In this document: positions 7,944 through 15,396 of the stretch, piece after piece
Layout: every line of letters begins with the position of its first letter
How positions within the stretch are numbered: the stretch's first letter is position 1
Assembly (NCBI GenBank): GCA_026984835.1
Contig: JALSRI010000205.1
Location: forward strand, 1 to 36,630
Source of the DNA: Thiohalobacter sp.
GTDB taxonomy: Bacteria > Pseudomonadota > Gammaproteobacteria > DSM-19610
Direction of reading: 5' to 3'
DNA: 36,630 nucleotides
The notes under the pieces: model-generated
Databases searched by the model: none
The model's input: the letters and a program-made list of their open reading frames with translations, nothing else
Told to the model about the DNA's origin: nothing
Translations under genes and position numbers: made by a program

Positions 7944-9902
7944 GTGCTGCTGGGGGTCGACACCGGCGGCACGTTCACCGATTTCGTCTGCATCGACGGC
8001 ACCGGCCTGCGCGTGCACAAGGTGCTGTCCACGCCCGAGGCGCCGGAACGGGCCATCCTGCAGGGTATCGGCGAGCTGGGTCTGGCCGGCGAGGCGTTCC
8101 GGCTGGTGCACGGTTCCACGGTCGCCACCAACGCGGTGCTGGAGCGCAAGGGCGTGCGCACCGTCTACATCACCAACCGCGGCTTCGCCGACACCCTGAC
8201 CATCGGCCGCCAGGCACGCCGTGACCTCTACGACCTGCAGCCGCCGCCGGCGCCGCCGCCGGTTCCCGCCGACCTGTGCCTGGAGACCGGCGGCCGGCTG
8301 GGCGCCGACGGTTCGGTGGTGGAGCCGCTCACCGACGAGGACTGCGCGCGGCTGCTCGCCGCCGTCGCCGAGCTGGAACCGCGCGCGGTGGCCATCAACC
8401 TGCTGTTCTCCTTTCTCGACGACCGCTTGGAACGCCGGATCGAGACCCTCCTGCCCGCCGGGCTGTTCGTGTCGCGGTCTTCCGAGGTGCTGCCCGAGCA
8501 GCGCGAATACGAACGCGGCATCGCAACCTGGCTGAACGCCTGGGTGGGGCCGCTGGTGGAAGGCTACGTGCAGCGCCTGCAGGAGGCGGTGGCGCCGGCG
8601 CCGGTGAGCGTGATGCAGAGTTCCGGCCTGACCCTGGCGGCCCGCCAGGCGGCCCGCCACGCCGTGCGGCTGCTGCTGTCCGGCCCGGCCGGCGGCCTGA
8701 TGGGCGCGCGCCGGGTGGGGCGCGAACTGGGCATCGACCGGCTGCTGACCTTCGACATGGGCGGCACCTCGACCGACGTGGCGCTCATCGACGGCCAGGT
8801 GGGCCTGACTTCCGAGGGCCGTATCGGCGACTGGCCGGTGGCCGTGCCCATGGTCGACATGCACACCATCGGCGCCGGCGGCGGCTCGCTGGCGCGCGTC
8901 GACGCCGGCGGCATGCTGCAGGTGGGACCGGAGTCGGCCGGCGCCGATCCGGGGCCAGCCTGCTACGGTCGCGGCGGCCGCGAGGCCACGGTCACGGATG
9001 CCAACCTGGTGCTGGGCCGGCTGCGGGCCGACGCCTTTCTCGGCGGAGCCATGCGGCTCGACGCGGCGGCGGCGCAGCGGGCCGTGGCGGACCTGGCGGG
9101 CCGCCTCGGCGTCGGCGTGCAGGAAGCGGCCGAGGGCGTGATCACGCTGGCCAACGAGCACATGGCGCAGGCGCTGCGCGTCATCTCCGTGCAGCGCGGC
9201 ATCGACCCGGCCGGCTTCACCCTGACCGCCTTCGGCGGCGCCGGCGGCCTGCACGTGTGCGCGCTGGCGGAGTCGCTGGGCATCCGTCGCGCGCTGGTGC
9301 CGGTGCACGCCGGCGTGCTGTCGGCGCTGGGCATGCTCGCCGCCCCGCGCGGGCGGCAGTTGTCGCATACCGTGCAGGCGCGGCTGGCCGGTCAGCGGGA
9401 AGCCGCGCTTGCGGCGCGTTTCGAGGCGCTGGCTGCCGAGGGCATGGCGGAACTGGAGGCGGAGGGCGTGGCGGCCGCCGACATCCGCGTGCTGCGCAGC
9501 CTGGACCTGCGCTACGCCGGCCAGAGCTACACCCTGAACGTGCCCTACACGGGGCTGGCGCAGGCCGCGGAGGCGTTCCACCGCCTGCACCGGCAGCGCT
9601 TCGGACACCGCCTCGACGGGGAAGTCGAACTGGTCAACCTGCGGGTCGGCCTGAGGGGCGGCGAGCCGCGGGTGCCGCTGCGGGCGGCGGCGGCGGGCGG
9701 CGGCCGGCCCCTGCGCGAGGCCGCACTGGCCGGCGTGAGCGGGCCGGTGCCGGTGTGGCGGCGGGACGATCTGCCGGTCGGGGAAGCCCTGGACGGGCCG
9801 CTGCTGGTCATCGACGCCGTGGCCACCACCTGGGTCGAGGCCGGCTGGCGGCTGGTGCGGCATGCATCGGACTGCCTGCTGCTGGAGCGGTCGCGGGGGT
9901 GA
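7944..9902 (+). CDS. Hydantoinase/oxoprolinase A-type protein without a B partner
   Basis: A 652-aa protein of the HyuA family (ATP-dependent hydantoinase, 5-oxoprolinase and acetone or acetophenone carboxylase large subunits). The N-terminus GVDTGGTFTDFVCID and the central LLTFDMGGTSTDVALIDG are the two phosphate-binding motifs of its actin-like ATPase fold. MHTIGAGGGSLARVDAGG and ADPGPACYGRGG are further family signatures. It starts with GTG 3 bases after the cyclase stop. HyuA enzymes normally act with a HyuB subunit encoded alongside; here the next gene is ppk and no HyuB lies in the window. The substrate is therefore unknown: amide-ring hydrolysis is likely by family, but a partner elsewhere, or action alone, cannot be excluded. 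Confidence 0.85.
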   Translation: MLLGVDTGGTFTDFVCIDGTGLRVHKVLSTPEAPERAILQGIGELGLAGEAFRLVHGSTVATNAVLERKGVRTVYITNRGFADTLTIGRQARRDLYDLQPPPAPPPVPADLCLETGGRLGADGSVVEPLTDEDCARLLAAVAELEPRAVAINLLFSFLDDRLERRIETLLPAGLFVSRSSEVLPEQREYERGIATWLNAWVGPLVEGYVQRLQEAVAPAPVSVMQSSGLTLAARQAARHAVRLLLSGPAGGLMGARRVGRELGIDRLLTFDMGGTSTDVALIDGQVGLTSEGRIGDWPVAVPMVDMHTIGAGGGSLARVDAGGMLQVGPESAGADPGPACYGRGGREATVTDANLVLGRLRADAFLGGAMRLDAAAAQRAVADLAGRLGVGVQEAAEGVITLANEHMAQALRVISVQRGIDPAGFTLTAFGGAGGLHVCALAESLGIRRALVPVHAGVLSALGMLAAPRGRQLSHTVQARLAGQREAALAARFEALAAEGMAELEAEGVAAADIRVLRSLDLRYAGQSYTLNVPYTGLAQAAEAFHRLHRQRFGHRLDGEVELVNLRVGLRGGEPRVPLRAAAAGGGRPLREAALAGVSGPVPVWRRDDLPVGEALDGPLLVIDAVATTWVEAGWRLVRHASDCLLLERSRG

Positions 9903-9999
9903 CGGGGAAACAGCCGGCCGGCGGTGTGGGGCGGGGTGTCTGCCGCGCCGCTCCTGTGCCATCCCGCGTCGGGCGGCCAGGGTAGGACATCGGGTGTTT

Positions 10000-10008
10000 T
10001 GTTATAGT
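10000..10008 (+). promoter_or_regulatory. Extended -10 promoter for ppk
   Basis: TGTTATAGT gives an extended -10 (TGnTATAAT with one mismatch), about 45 bases before the ppk ATG. No convincing -35 or PhoB box was seen in the 150-base gap 9903-10052, which holds nothing else I recognise. Confidence 0.6.
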
Positions 10009-10052
10009 GAAGGCAGCGGTCCACGCGCCGGACCTGTTTGCGAGACGAAGAA

Positions 10053-12125
10053 ATGGATGCCCCCAGCCTCTCCCAGCCCGAGCTCTACATCAACCGCGAA
10101 CTGAGTCTGCTGCAGTTCAACAAGCGCGTGCTGGAGCAGGCCCGCGATACGGATACGCCGCTGCTGGAGCGGCTCAAGTTCCTGTGCATCTCCAGCACCA
10201 ACCTGGACGAGTTCTTCGAGATCCGGGTGGCGGGGCTGAAGCAGAAGATCGCCTCCGGGTCGGTACAGGCCGGTCCCGACAACTTTTCCCCGCAGGAAGT
10301 CATGAGCCAGGTGAGCGTTCAGGCGCACACGCTGGTCGACGACCAGTACCGGGTGCTCAACGAGGAACTGATTCCCGCCCTGGCGGAGGAGAACATCCGT
10401 TTCGTGCGCCGTACCCAGTGGAGCGAGCGGCAGGCGGAGTGGCTGCGCACCTTCTTCAACCAGGAACTGCTGCCGGTGCTCAGCCCGCTGGGCCTGGACC
10501 CGGCCCACCCCTTCCCGCGCATCCTCAACAAGAGCCTCAACTTCATCGTGTCTCTGAAGGGCAAGGACGCCTTCGGGCGTTCCAGCGGCATCGCCATCGT
10601 GCAGGCGCCGCGCTCGCTGCCGCGGCTGGTGCACCTGCCGGACGAATGCAGCGACGGACCCTACGATTTCGTGTTCCTGTCCTCCATCATCCACGAACAC
10701 GTCGGCGACCTGTTCCCCGGCATGGACGTGACCGGCTGCTACCAGTTCCGCGTGACGCGCAACAGCGACCTGTTCGTGGACGAGGAAGAGATCGACGACC
10801 TGCTGCACGCCGTCGAGGGCGAATTGCTGTCGCGCCGCTACGGCGACGTGGTGCGGCTGGAGGTGGCCGACAACTGCCCGCGCGAAATGGCGGATTTCCT
10901 GCTCGCCAAGTTCCATCTCACGGAGGACGACCTGTACCAGGACAACGGCCCGGTCAATCTCAACCGCTTGCTGGCGATCTACGACCTGGTCGACCGGCCG
11001 GACCTGAAATACCCGCCCTTCACGCCGCGGCGGCCGGCCGGCCTGGCGCCGGACCAGAACATTTTCGAGGCCATCCGCGCCGGCGACATCCTGTTGCACC
11101 ATCCCTTCGATTCCTTCCTGCCGGTCATCGACCTGCTGCGCCAGGCGGCCGCCGATCCCGGCGTGCTCGCCATCAAGCAGACCCTGTACCGCACCGGGCC
11201 GGACTCGGCCATCGTCAACGCCCTGGTGGACGCTGCGCGCGCCGGCAAGGAGGTGACGGTGGTGATCGAACTGCGCGCGCGTTTCGACGAGGAGGCCAAC
11301 ATACAGCTCGCCACCCGCCTGCAGGAAGCCGGCGCCCACGTGGTGTACGGCGTGGTGGGATACAAGACCCACGCCAAGATGCTGTTGGTGACGCGCCGCG
11401 AAGCGCGGCGGCTGCGCCATTACGTGCACCTCGGCACTGGAAACTACCACGCACGCACCGCGCGTCTGTACACGGACTACGGCCTGCTGACCTGCAACAC
11501 GGCGCTGGGCCAGGATGCCCAGCGCGTGTTCCAGCTGCTCACCAGTCTCGGCAAGGTCAAGCAGCTTCGCAAGATGATGCAGTCGCCTTTCACCCTGCAC
11601 AAGGGGTTGATCGGCAAGATCGACCGCGAGGCACAGGTGGCGCGCGACGGCGGCAAGGCGCGCATCATCGTCAAGTGCAATGCGCTCATCGAGCCGCAGA
11701 TCATCCGCGCCCTGTACCAGGCCTCGCAGGCGGGTGTGAAGATCGACCTCATCATCCGCGGCATCTGCTGTCTGCGGCCGGGTGTGCCGGGGGTGTCGGA
11801 CAACATCCGCGTGCGTTCCATCGTCGGCCGTTTCCTGGAGCACACCCGCGTGTTCTATTTCCACAATGGCGGCGACCATGAGATCTACCTGTCCAGCGCC
11901 GACTGGATGGACCGCAATTTCTTTCGCCGCGTGGAGATCGCCTTCCCGGTGGAGAACAAGAAACTGCGCCAGCGCATCCTCAGGGAAGGGCTGGAACTGT
12001 ACCTGTCGGACAACTGCGAGGCCTGGGTCCTGCAACGCGACGGCAGCTACAAGCGCCGCCGCCCCGGCCCGCGGCAGAAACCGCGCAGCGCGCAACGCAC
12101 GCTGCTGGAACCGCTGCTGTCCTGA
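10053..12125 (+). CDS. ppk1: Polyphosphate kinase 1
   Basis: Makes inorganic polyphosphate from ATP, reversibly, through a phosphohistidine intermediate. At 690 aa it matches the E. coli enzyme in length. The N-terminus YINRELSLLQFNKRVLEQA is invariant in the family. The phospho-acceptor histidine is His459 in YVHLGTGN, followed by TARLYTDYGLLT. The earlier HHPFDSF, KQTLYRT and ELRARFDEEANI motifs are all intact. ATG at 10053 is chosen because the family begins just before this motif; an in-frame TTG at 10038 would add only five residues. The gene faces ppx, which degrades the same polymer, with a REP pair between the two 3' ends. Confidence 0.96.
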   Translation: MDAPSLSQPELYINRELSLLQFNKRVLEQARDTDTPLLERLKFLCISSTNLDEFFEIRVAGLKQKIASGSVQAGPDNFSPQEVMSQVSVQAHTLVDDQYRVLNEELIPALAEENIRFVRRTQWSERQAEWLRTFFNQELLPVLSPLGLDPAHPFPRILNKSLNFIVSLKGKDAFGRSSGIAIVQAPRSLPRLVHLPDECSDGPYDFVFLSSIIHEHVGDLFPGMDVTGCYQFRVTRNSDLFVDEEEIDDLLHAVEGELLSRRYGDVVRLEVADNCPREMADFLLAKFHLTEDDLYQDNGPVNLNRLLAIYDLVDRPDLKYPPFTPRRPAGLAPDQNIFEAIRAGDILLHHPFDSFLPVIDLLRQAAADPGVLAIKQTLYRTGPDSAIVNALVDAARAGKEVTVVIELRARFDEEANIQLATRLQEAGAHVVYGVVGYKTHAKMLLVTRREARRLRHYVHLGTGNYHARTARLYTDYGLLTCNTALGQDAQRVFQLLTSLGKVKQLRKMMQSPFTLHKGLIGKIDREAQVARDGGKARIIVKCNALIEPQIIRALYQASQAGVKIDLIIRGICCLRPGVPGVSDNIRVRSIVGRFLEHTRVFYFHNGGDHEIYLSSADWMDRNFFRRVEIAFPVENKKLRQRILREGLELYLSDNCEAWVLQRDGSYKRRRPGPRQKPRSAQRTLLEPLLS

Positions 12126-12136
12126 CGACCGCCGTG

Positions 12137-12218
12137 CAGGAGCGGGCTTGCCCGCGATTTGGGGGCACTGGGTGTCTGGGTCTGGTTGTGTCCAAATCGC
12201 GGGCAAGCCCGCTCCTAC
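12137..12218. repeat. REP pair between the ppk and ppx 3' ends
   Basis: Positions 12137-12161 and 12194-12218 are inverted copies over 25 bases with a single mismatch, each with the core AGGAGCGGGCTTGCCCGCGA. The core differs from the copies at 2.7 and 17.9 kb by one base pair (CTTG instead of CTCG), and the 32-base spacer is unrelated. It is the only plausible termination structure between these convergent genes. Confidence 0.85.
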
Positions 12219-12255
12219 AGGGAAGCCGCCGATCCTCCGGGGCCAGCCGGCGCGT

Positions 12256-13755
12256 TCAGCCGTATGACAGCCGGATGCCGACCGCCTTGAGGTATTTCCT
12301 CTCCTGGTCCAGGTCCGCCCGCGTCAGGGCGTGATCGTCCAGCCAGCCGGGCGGGAAGGCGAGGGTGATGCGCTCGTTCTTGCAGCGTACGCGCAGGCCG
12401 CCCAGCTCGTGGGCCGCGCGGTCGCGGTGCAGCAGTACCGCCAGCCGCAGCAGGGTGGCCAGCCGCAGGGTGGTCTGGTGCATGGATTCCGGCAGCAGGT
12501 CCAGCATCGCGCTCTTGAGCTTGCGCCGGTGGGTGCGCACCAGGGTGGCCAACAGGCGCTGGTCGCGCAGCGAGAAGCCGGGCAGGTCGGAGTGTTCGAT
12601 CAGGTAGGCGCCGTGCCGGTGGTACTGGTTGTGGGCGATGACCAGGCCGGTCTCGTGACTGAGCGCCGCCCAGCGCAGCCACTGGCCGGCGTCCCCGCGG
12701 CGCAGCTTCCAGTCGTCCGCCACCTGCTCCAGCAGCAGCATGGCGGTCGACTCGATGCGCCGCGACTGCGCCTCGTCGCACTGGTAGCGGCGGGCCAGCG
12801 AGCGGACGGTCTCCTCGCGGATGTCCTCGTGGTGGATGCGCCCGAGCAGGTCGTAGAGCAGCCCTTCGCGCAGCGCGCCGCTGGAATGCAGCATGCGCTT
12901 GATCCGCAGCGCCTGGAACACGGCGCTGAGGATGGCGACGCCGCCCGGCAGCACCGGCCGGCGGTCGTTGCCCAGGCCTTCGAAGGCGATGCGGTCGGTG
13001 TGGCCCGCCTCGACCAGGCTGGCGCGCAGGCGCTTGAGGGCGTCGGCGGTGATGCCGTTGTCGCTCCAGCCGGTCTCCAGCACGATGTCGCGCACCGCGC
13101 GGATGGTGCCGGAGGAACCGGTGGCCTGGCTCCAGCCGGCCTCGCGGTAGGCGCGTTGCACGGGCTGCAGTTCCAGCCGCGCGGCCAGTATCGCCTCGCG
13201 CATGGCCGCCTTGGTGACGCTGCCGTCGGCGAAGAAGCGCCGGCTCATGCTGACGCAGCCCATGTACAGGCTCTCCAGCATCAGCGGCCGGTAGCCTTCG
13301 CCGATGATGAGTTCGGTGCTGCCGCCGCCGATGTCGACCACCAGCCGGCGGCCGCCGGGGTCGGGCAGGCTGTGGGCCACGCCCAGGTGGATGAGGCGCG
13401 CCTCCTCGATACCGGAGATGATCTCGATGGGGTGGCCCAGCGCCGCCTGGGCCTCGCGCAGGAAACCGCCGCCGGCCTGGGCCTTGCGCAGGGTGTTGGT
13501 GCCGACGGCGCGTACGTTGTGCGGCTGCAGGTCGCGGATGCGCTGCCCGAAGCGCGCCAGGCAGTCGACGGCGCGCCGCGCCACGGCGGGATCCAGGCTG
13601 TGGTCCTCGCGCAGTCCGGCCGCCAGCCGCACCGGTTCGCGCAGCCGGTCCAGAATGCGCAACTGGCCGCCCTGTTCACGGGCCACGATCATGTGGAAGC
13701 TGTTGGAGCCGAGGTCGACGGCGGCCAGGGTGTCGGCGAGTGGCGTTTCGGTCAC
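12256..13755 (-). CDS. ppx: Exopolyphosphatase (Ppx/GppA family)
   Basis: A 499-aa phosphatase that releases phosphate from the ends of polyphosphate and may also hydrolyse pppGpp. It shows the actin-like ATPase-fold motifs of the family: AAVDLGSNSFHMIVA near residues 11-25 with the catalytic region EARLIHLGVAHS, and VVDIGGGSTELIIGEG. The C-terminal half carries an HD-like helical domain (SHETGLVIAHNQYHRHGAYLIEHSD). The start is GTG at 13755 (MTETPLADTLAAVDLG). An extended -10 sits 36 bases upstream. It converges on ppk, the usual arrangement in relatives of Pseudomonas, and together they set polyphosphate level. Confidence 0.95.
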   Translation of the reverse strand: MTETPLADTLAAVDLGSNSFHMIVAREQGGQLRILDRLREPVRLAAGLREDHSLDPAVARRAVDCLARFGQRIRDLQPHNVRAVGTNTLRKAQAGGGFLREAQAALGHPIEIISGIEEARLIHLGVAHSLPDPGGRRLVVDIGGGSTELIIGEGYRPLMLESLYMGCVSMSRRFFADGSVTKAAMREAILAARLELQPVQRAYREAGWSQATGSSGTIRAVRDIVLETGWSDNGITADALKRLRASLVEAGHTDRIAFEGLGNDRRPVLPGGVAILSAVFQALRIKRMLHSSGALREGLLYDLLGRIHHEDIREETVRSLARRYQCDEAQSRRIESTAMLLLEQVADDWKLRRGDAGQWLRWAALSHETGLVIAHNQYHRHGAYLIEHSDLPGFSLRDQRLLATLVRTHRRKLKSAMLDLLPESMHQTTLRLATLLRLAVLLHRDRAAHELGGLRVRCKNERITLAFPPGWLDDHALTRADLDQERKYLKAVGIRLSYG

Positions 13756-13790
13756 GTCTTGCAGCCTTGCGGGTCCGGCGGGTTGCGCGG

Positions 13791-13799
13791 ATCATACCA
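13791..13799 (-). promoter_or_regulatory. Extended -10 promoter for ppx
   Basis: Read on the minus strand the bases are TGGTATGAT, an extended -10 one mismatch from consensus, with a weak TTACGC as -35 at 17 bases. It lies between the small-RNA terminator and the ppx start, so ppx has its own promoter. Predicted transcription start is near 13784. Confidence 0.6.
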
Positions 13800-13828
13800 A
13801 GGCGGTGGCGGAGGCGTAACTCGCCCAT

Positions 13829-13860
13829 AAAAAACCCCGCCCGGATTATCCAGGGCGGGG
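13829..13860 (-). terminator. Intrinsic terminator of the putative small RNA
   Basis: On the minus strand CCCCGCCC (13860-13853), a ten-base loop and GGGCGGGG (13842-13835) form an eight-pair stem followed by six T. It would end leftward transcription from the FNR-box promoter, and from the EAL-HDOD gene. Confidence 0.9.
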
Positions 13861-13955
13861 CAAGGACGGGAAGGGAAGACGGAATGGTGGGGGTACCCGG
13901 AGCAGGGGGCGCTGCTACCCGCCGGTCCTGCTCATCCCCATCACTAGTCCAACCG
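13829..13955 (-). ncRNA. Putative FNR/ANR-activated small RNA (about 127 nt)
   Basis: An unannotated transcript is predicted from about 13955 leftward to the U-run at 13834-13829. Three signals line up. A consensus FNR box (13990-14003) is centred exactly 41.5 bases before the predicted start. A TAACCT hexamer sits at the -12 to -7 position, and a strong intrinsic terminator ends the unit. No reading frame with a ribosome-binding site was found. By eye the RNA folds into a 5' hairpin (GGGG-AU-GAGCAGG pairing with CCTGCTC and CCCC). A purine-poor single-stranded stretch around TTCCGTCTTCCCTTCCCG follows, then the terminator stem. The C/U-rich stretch could pair with Shine-Dalgarno sequences. 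This resembles the plan of FnrS and PhrS, anaerobically induced sRNAs, though no sequence similarity is claimed. Confidence 0.62.
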
Positions 13956-13961
13956 CGGATC

Positions 13962-14003
13962 AGGTTACCCGTGCGGCCGGGGTCATTCCTTGATTTAAAT
14001 CAA
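13962..14003 (-). promoter_or_regulatory. FNR/ANR-type class II promoter
   Basis: TTGATTTAAATCAA at 13990-14003 is a perfect match to the FNR/ANR consensus TTGAT-N4-ATCAA. On the minus strand TAACCT (13967-13962) begins 30 bases after the centre of the box, which is exactly the class II spacing (box at -41.5, hexamer at -12). In the rightward direction the same position is GTTCGC, not a -10. The box lies 8 bases beyond the end of the EAL-HDOD gene. Confidence 0.72.
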
Positions 14004-14011
14004 ACAATGCG

Positions 14012-15232
14012 TCATCCGTGCAGGAGTTCGCGCTGAATCTGCCCGCTCCAGGCCAGCGCTTCCAGGTAGCAGCTCCGGATATCCTTCATAGTCAGCGTGT
14101 TACAGCTTATTTTCTCCCACTCGCCCCGCTCGTAGGCGAGCACGCAGTCGAGGATGCGGCCGTGGATGCCGCTGTGCTCCAGCAGCGCGGCAGCGATGTG
14201 GTCGGCCAGTGGGAGCTGGGTGAGGATCTCCTCCATGCTGTTGTCCATCAGCGCGTCGAGGATGGAGAACAGGCCGACGGTGAAGAAGGATTCCGGCTGC
14301 GGCTGGTCCAGGCGCATGGCCAGGAGCTCCGCCATGCGGCCCCGCACCAGGGCGGTGGTGACGAGTTCGACGGGCTTGTCGTCGAGCTGGGACATGGCCA
14401 GCAGCATGGCCATGTGGCGCACCGTCTGCAGGCCGACATAGACCACCGCTTCGCGGACGGACTCGATCCTGCGCGGCAGGGCGAAGGCTGCCGAATTGAC
14501 GTACTTGAGGATACGGTAGCTGAAGCCGACGTCGCGGCTGATGAGTTCTTCCACCTCGCGCGGGCCGAGTGCCGGGTCCTGCAGGCGCGCCAGCAGCCGC
14601 AGCACGGTGACGCGGTTGTTGGGCAGGCGCTGGCCGCGAATGATCTTGGGCTGGGAGAAGTAGTAGCCCTGGAAGTAGTCGAAGCCCAGTTCCACGCACT
14701 GGTCGAAAGCCTGGCGGGTCTCGACCTTCTCCGCCAGCAGCCGGACCGGGTGGCGGCGCAGTTGCTCGACGTGCGCGCGTATCCCGCCGGCATCCAGCGC
14801 CATGACGTCGATCTTGATGATGTCGGCCAGTTCGACCAGCGGCTGCAGGGCTTCGTTGTAGATGAAGTCATCCAGGGCAATGCGATAGCCCTGCGCGGCC
14901 AGCTTGCGCACGCCGGCGATCACCTCGCTGTCGGGCTCGATGTCCTCCAGCACTTCCAGCACCACGCGGTCCTTTGGCAGGGAGACGGCATAACGGTCGG
15001 TGACGAAGGCGCGCGTGAGGTTGATGAAGGCCAGCCGGTCCCCGACGATGTTGTTGAGGCCGATCTCCATGAAGGTGTTGACGATGACCTGGGAGGTCGC
15101 CTCGTCACCGTCCACGACCTCGGCGATGTTGTGCCTGCCACTGCGGAACAGCAACTCGTAGGCGTAGACGTCGAGCTGCCGGTCGTAGATGGGCTGGCGC
15201 CCGATGTAGATGTCGATATCCCTGTCGTTCAT
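14012..15232 (-). CDS. EAL-HDOD signalling protein, EAL domain degenerate
   Basis: A 406-aa protein of the YuxH/CdgJ type, which combines an N-terminal EAL-like domain (about 1-195) with a C-terminal HDOD domain (about 200-400). The signature position reads ELL at residues 26-28 instead of EAL. Several metal ligands of active phosphodiesterases are missing (ALDDF is retained, but the surrounding catalytic set is not), so it should not hydrolyse c-di-GMP. HDOD features include the SYRILKYVNSAAFALPRRI stretch. Related proteins affect motility and regulatory networks by protein contact. It is divergent from the desaturase gene (164-base gap). Its 3' end abuts the FNR-type promoter, and the next terminator downstream is that of the small RNA. 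No good Shine-Dalgarno sequence was seen before the ATG. Confidence 0.88.
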   Translation of the reverse strand: MNDRDIDIYIGRQPIYDRQLDVYAYELLFRSGRHNIAEVVDGDEATSQVIVNTFMEIGLNNIVGDRLAFINLTRAFVTDRYAVSLPKDRVVLEVLEDIEPDSEVIAGVRKLAAQGYRIALDDFIYNEALQPLVELADIIKIDVMALDAGGIRAHVEQLRRHPVRLLAEKVETRQAFDQCVELGFDYFQGYYFSQPKIIRGQRLPNNRVTVLRLLARLQDPALGPREVEELISRDVGFSYRILKYVNSAAFALPRRIESVREAVVYVGLQTVRHMAMLLAMSQLDDKPVELVTTALVRGRMAELLAMRLDQPQPESFFTVGLFSILDALMDNSMEEILTQLPLADHIAAALLEHSGIHGRILDCVLAYERGEWEKISCNTLTMKDIRSCYLEALAWSGQIQRELLHG

Positions 15233-15358
15233 GGCGTGGCGCTTTGCGGTGTGCCGGGCGAGTTCCTTGTCGCTGTGGCCAACAGGCTGATTCGTTGAAT
15301 GTTTTTCGCGCGAGGCCGGTCTGGTCGCAATGCCGTCGGCGGGCCGGCGGCCCGACTG

Positions 15359-15367
15359 TGGTAGAAT
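15359..15367 (+). promoter_or_regulatory. Extended -10 promoter for the desaturase
   Basis: TGGTAGAAT is an extended -10 with one mismatch, ending 30 bases before the ATG. There is no clear -35. The predicted start near 15374 leaves a leader of about 23 bases holding a GGAG ribosome-binding site. Confidence 0.6.
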
Positions 15368-15396
15368 ACATCAATCCATTGGTATACGGAGTTTTG

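Noticed and set aside
5970-9962. A 1330-codon open frame on the minus strand across the cyclase and HyuA genes, with several other long antisense frames (10002-12206, 26010-27719, 2766-3731)
   Set aside because: They run antisense to well-supported genes, have low-complexity Arg/Ala/Gly/His/Gln-rich translations and no ribosome-binding sites. High GC content makes stop codons rare in these frames.
9903-10052. A PhoB box or other phosphate-control site before ppk
   Set aside because: I looked for the CTGTCAT-type direct repeat and found none.
14004-14040. Rightward promoter from the FNR box
   Set aside because: The -10 position in that direction is GTTCGC, and it would transcribe antisense to the EAL-HDOD gene with no terminator in sight.
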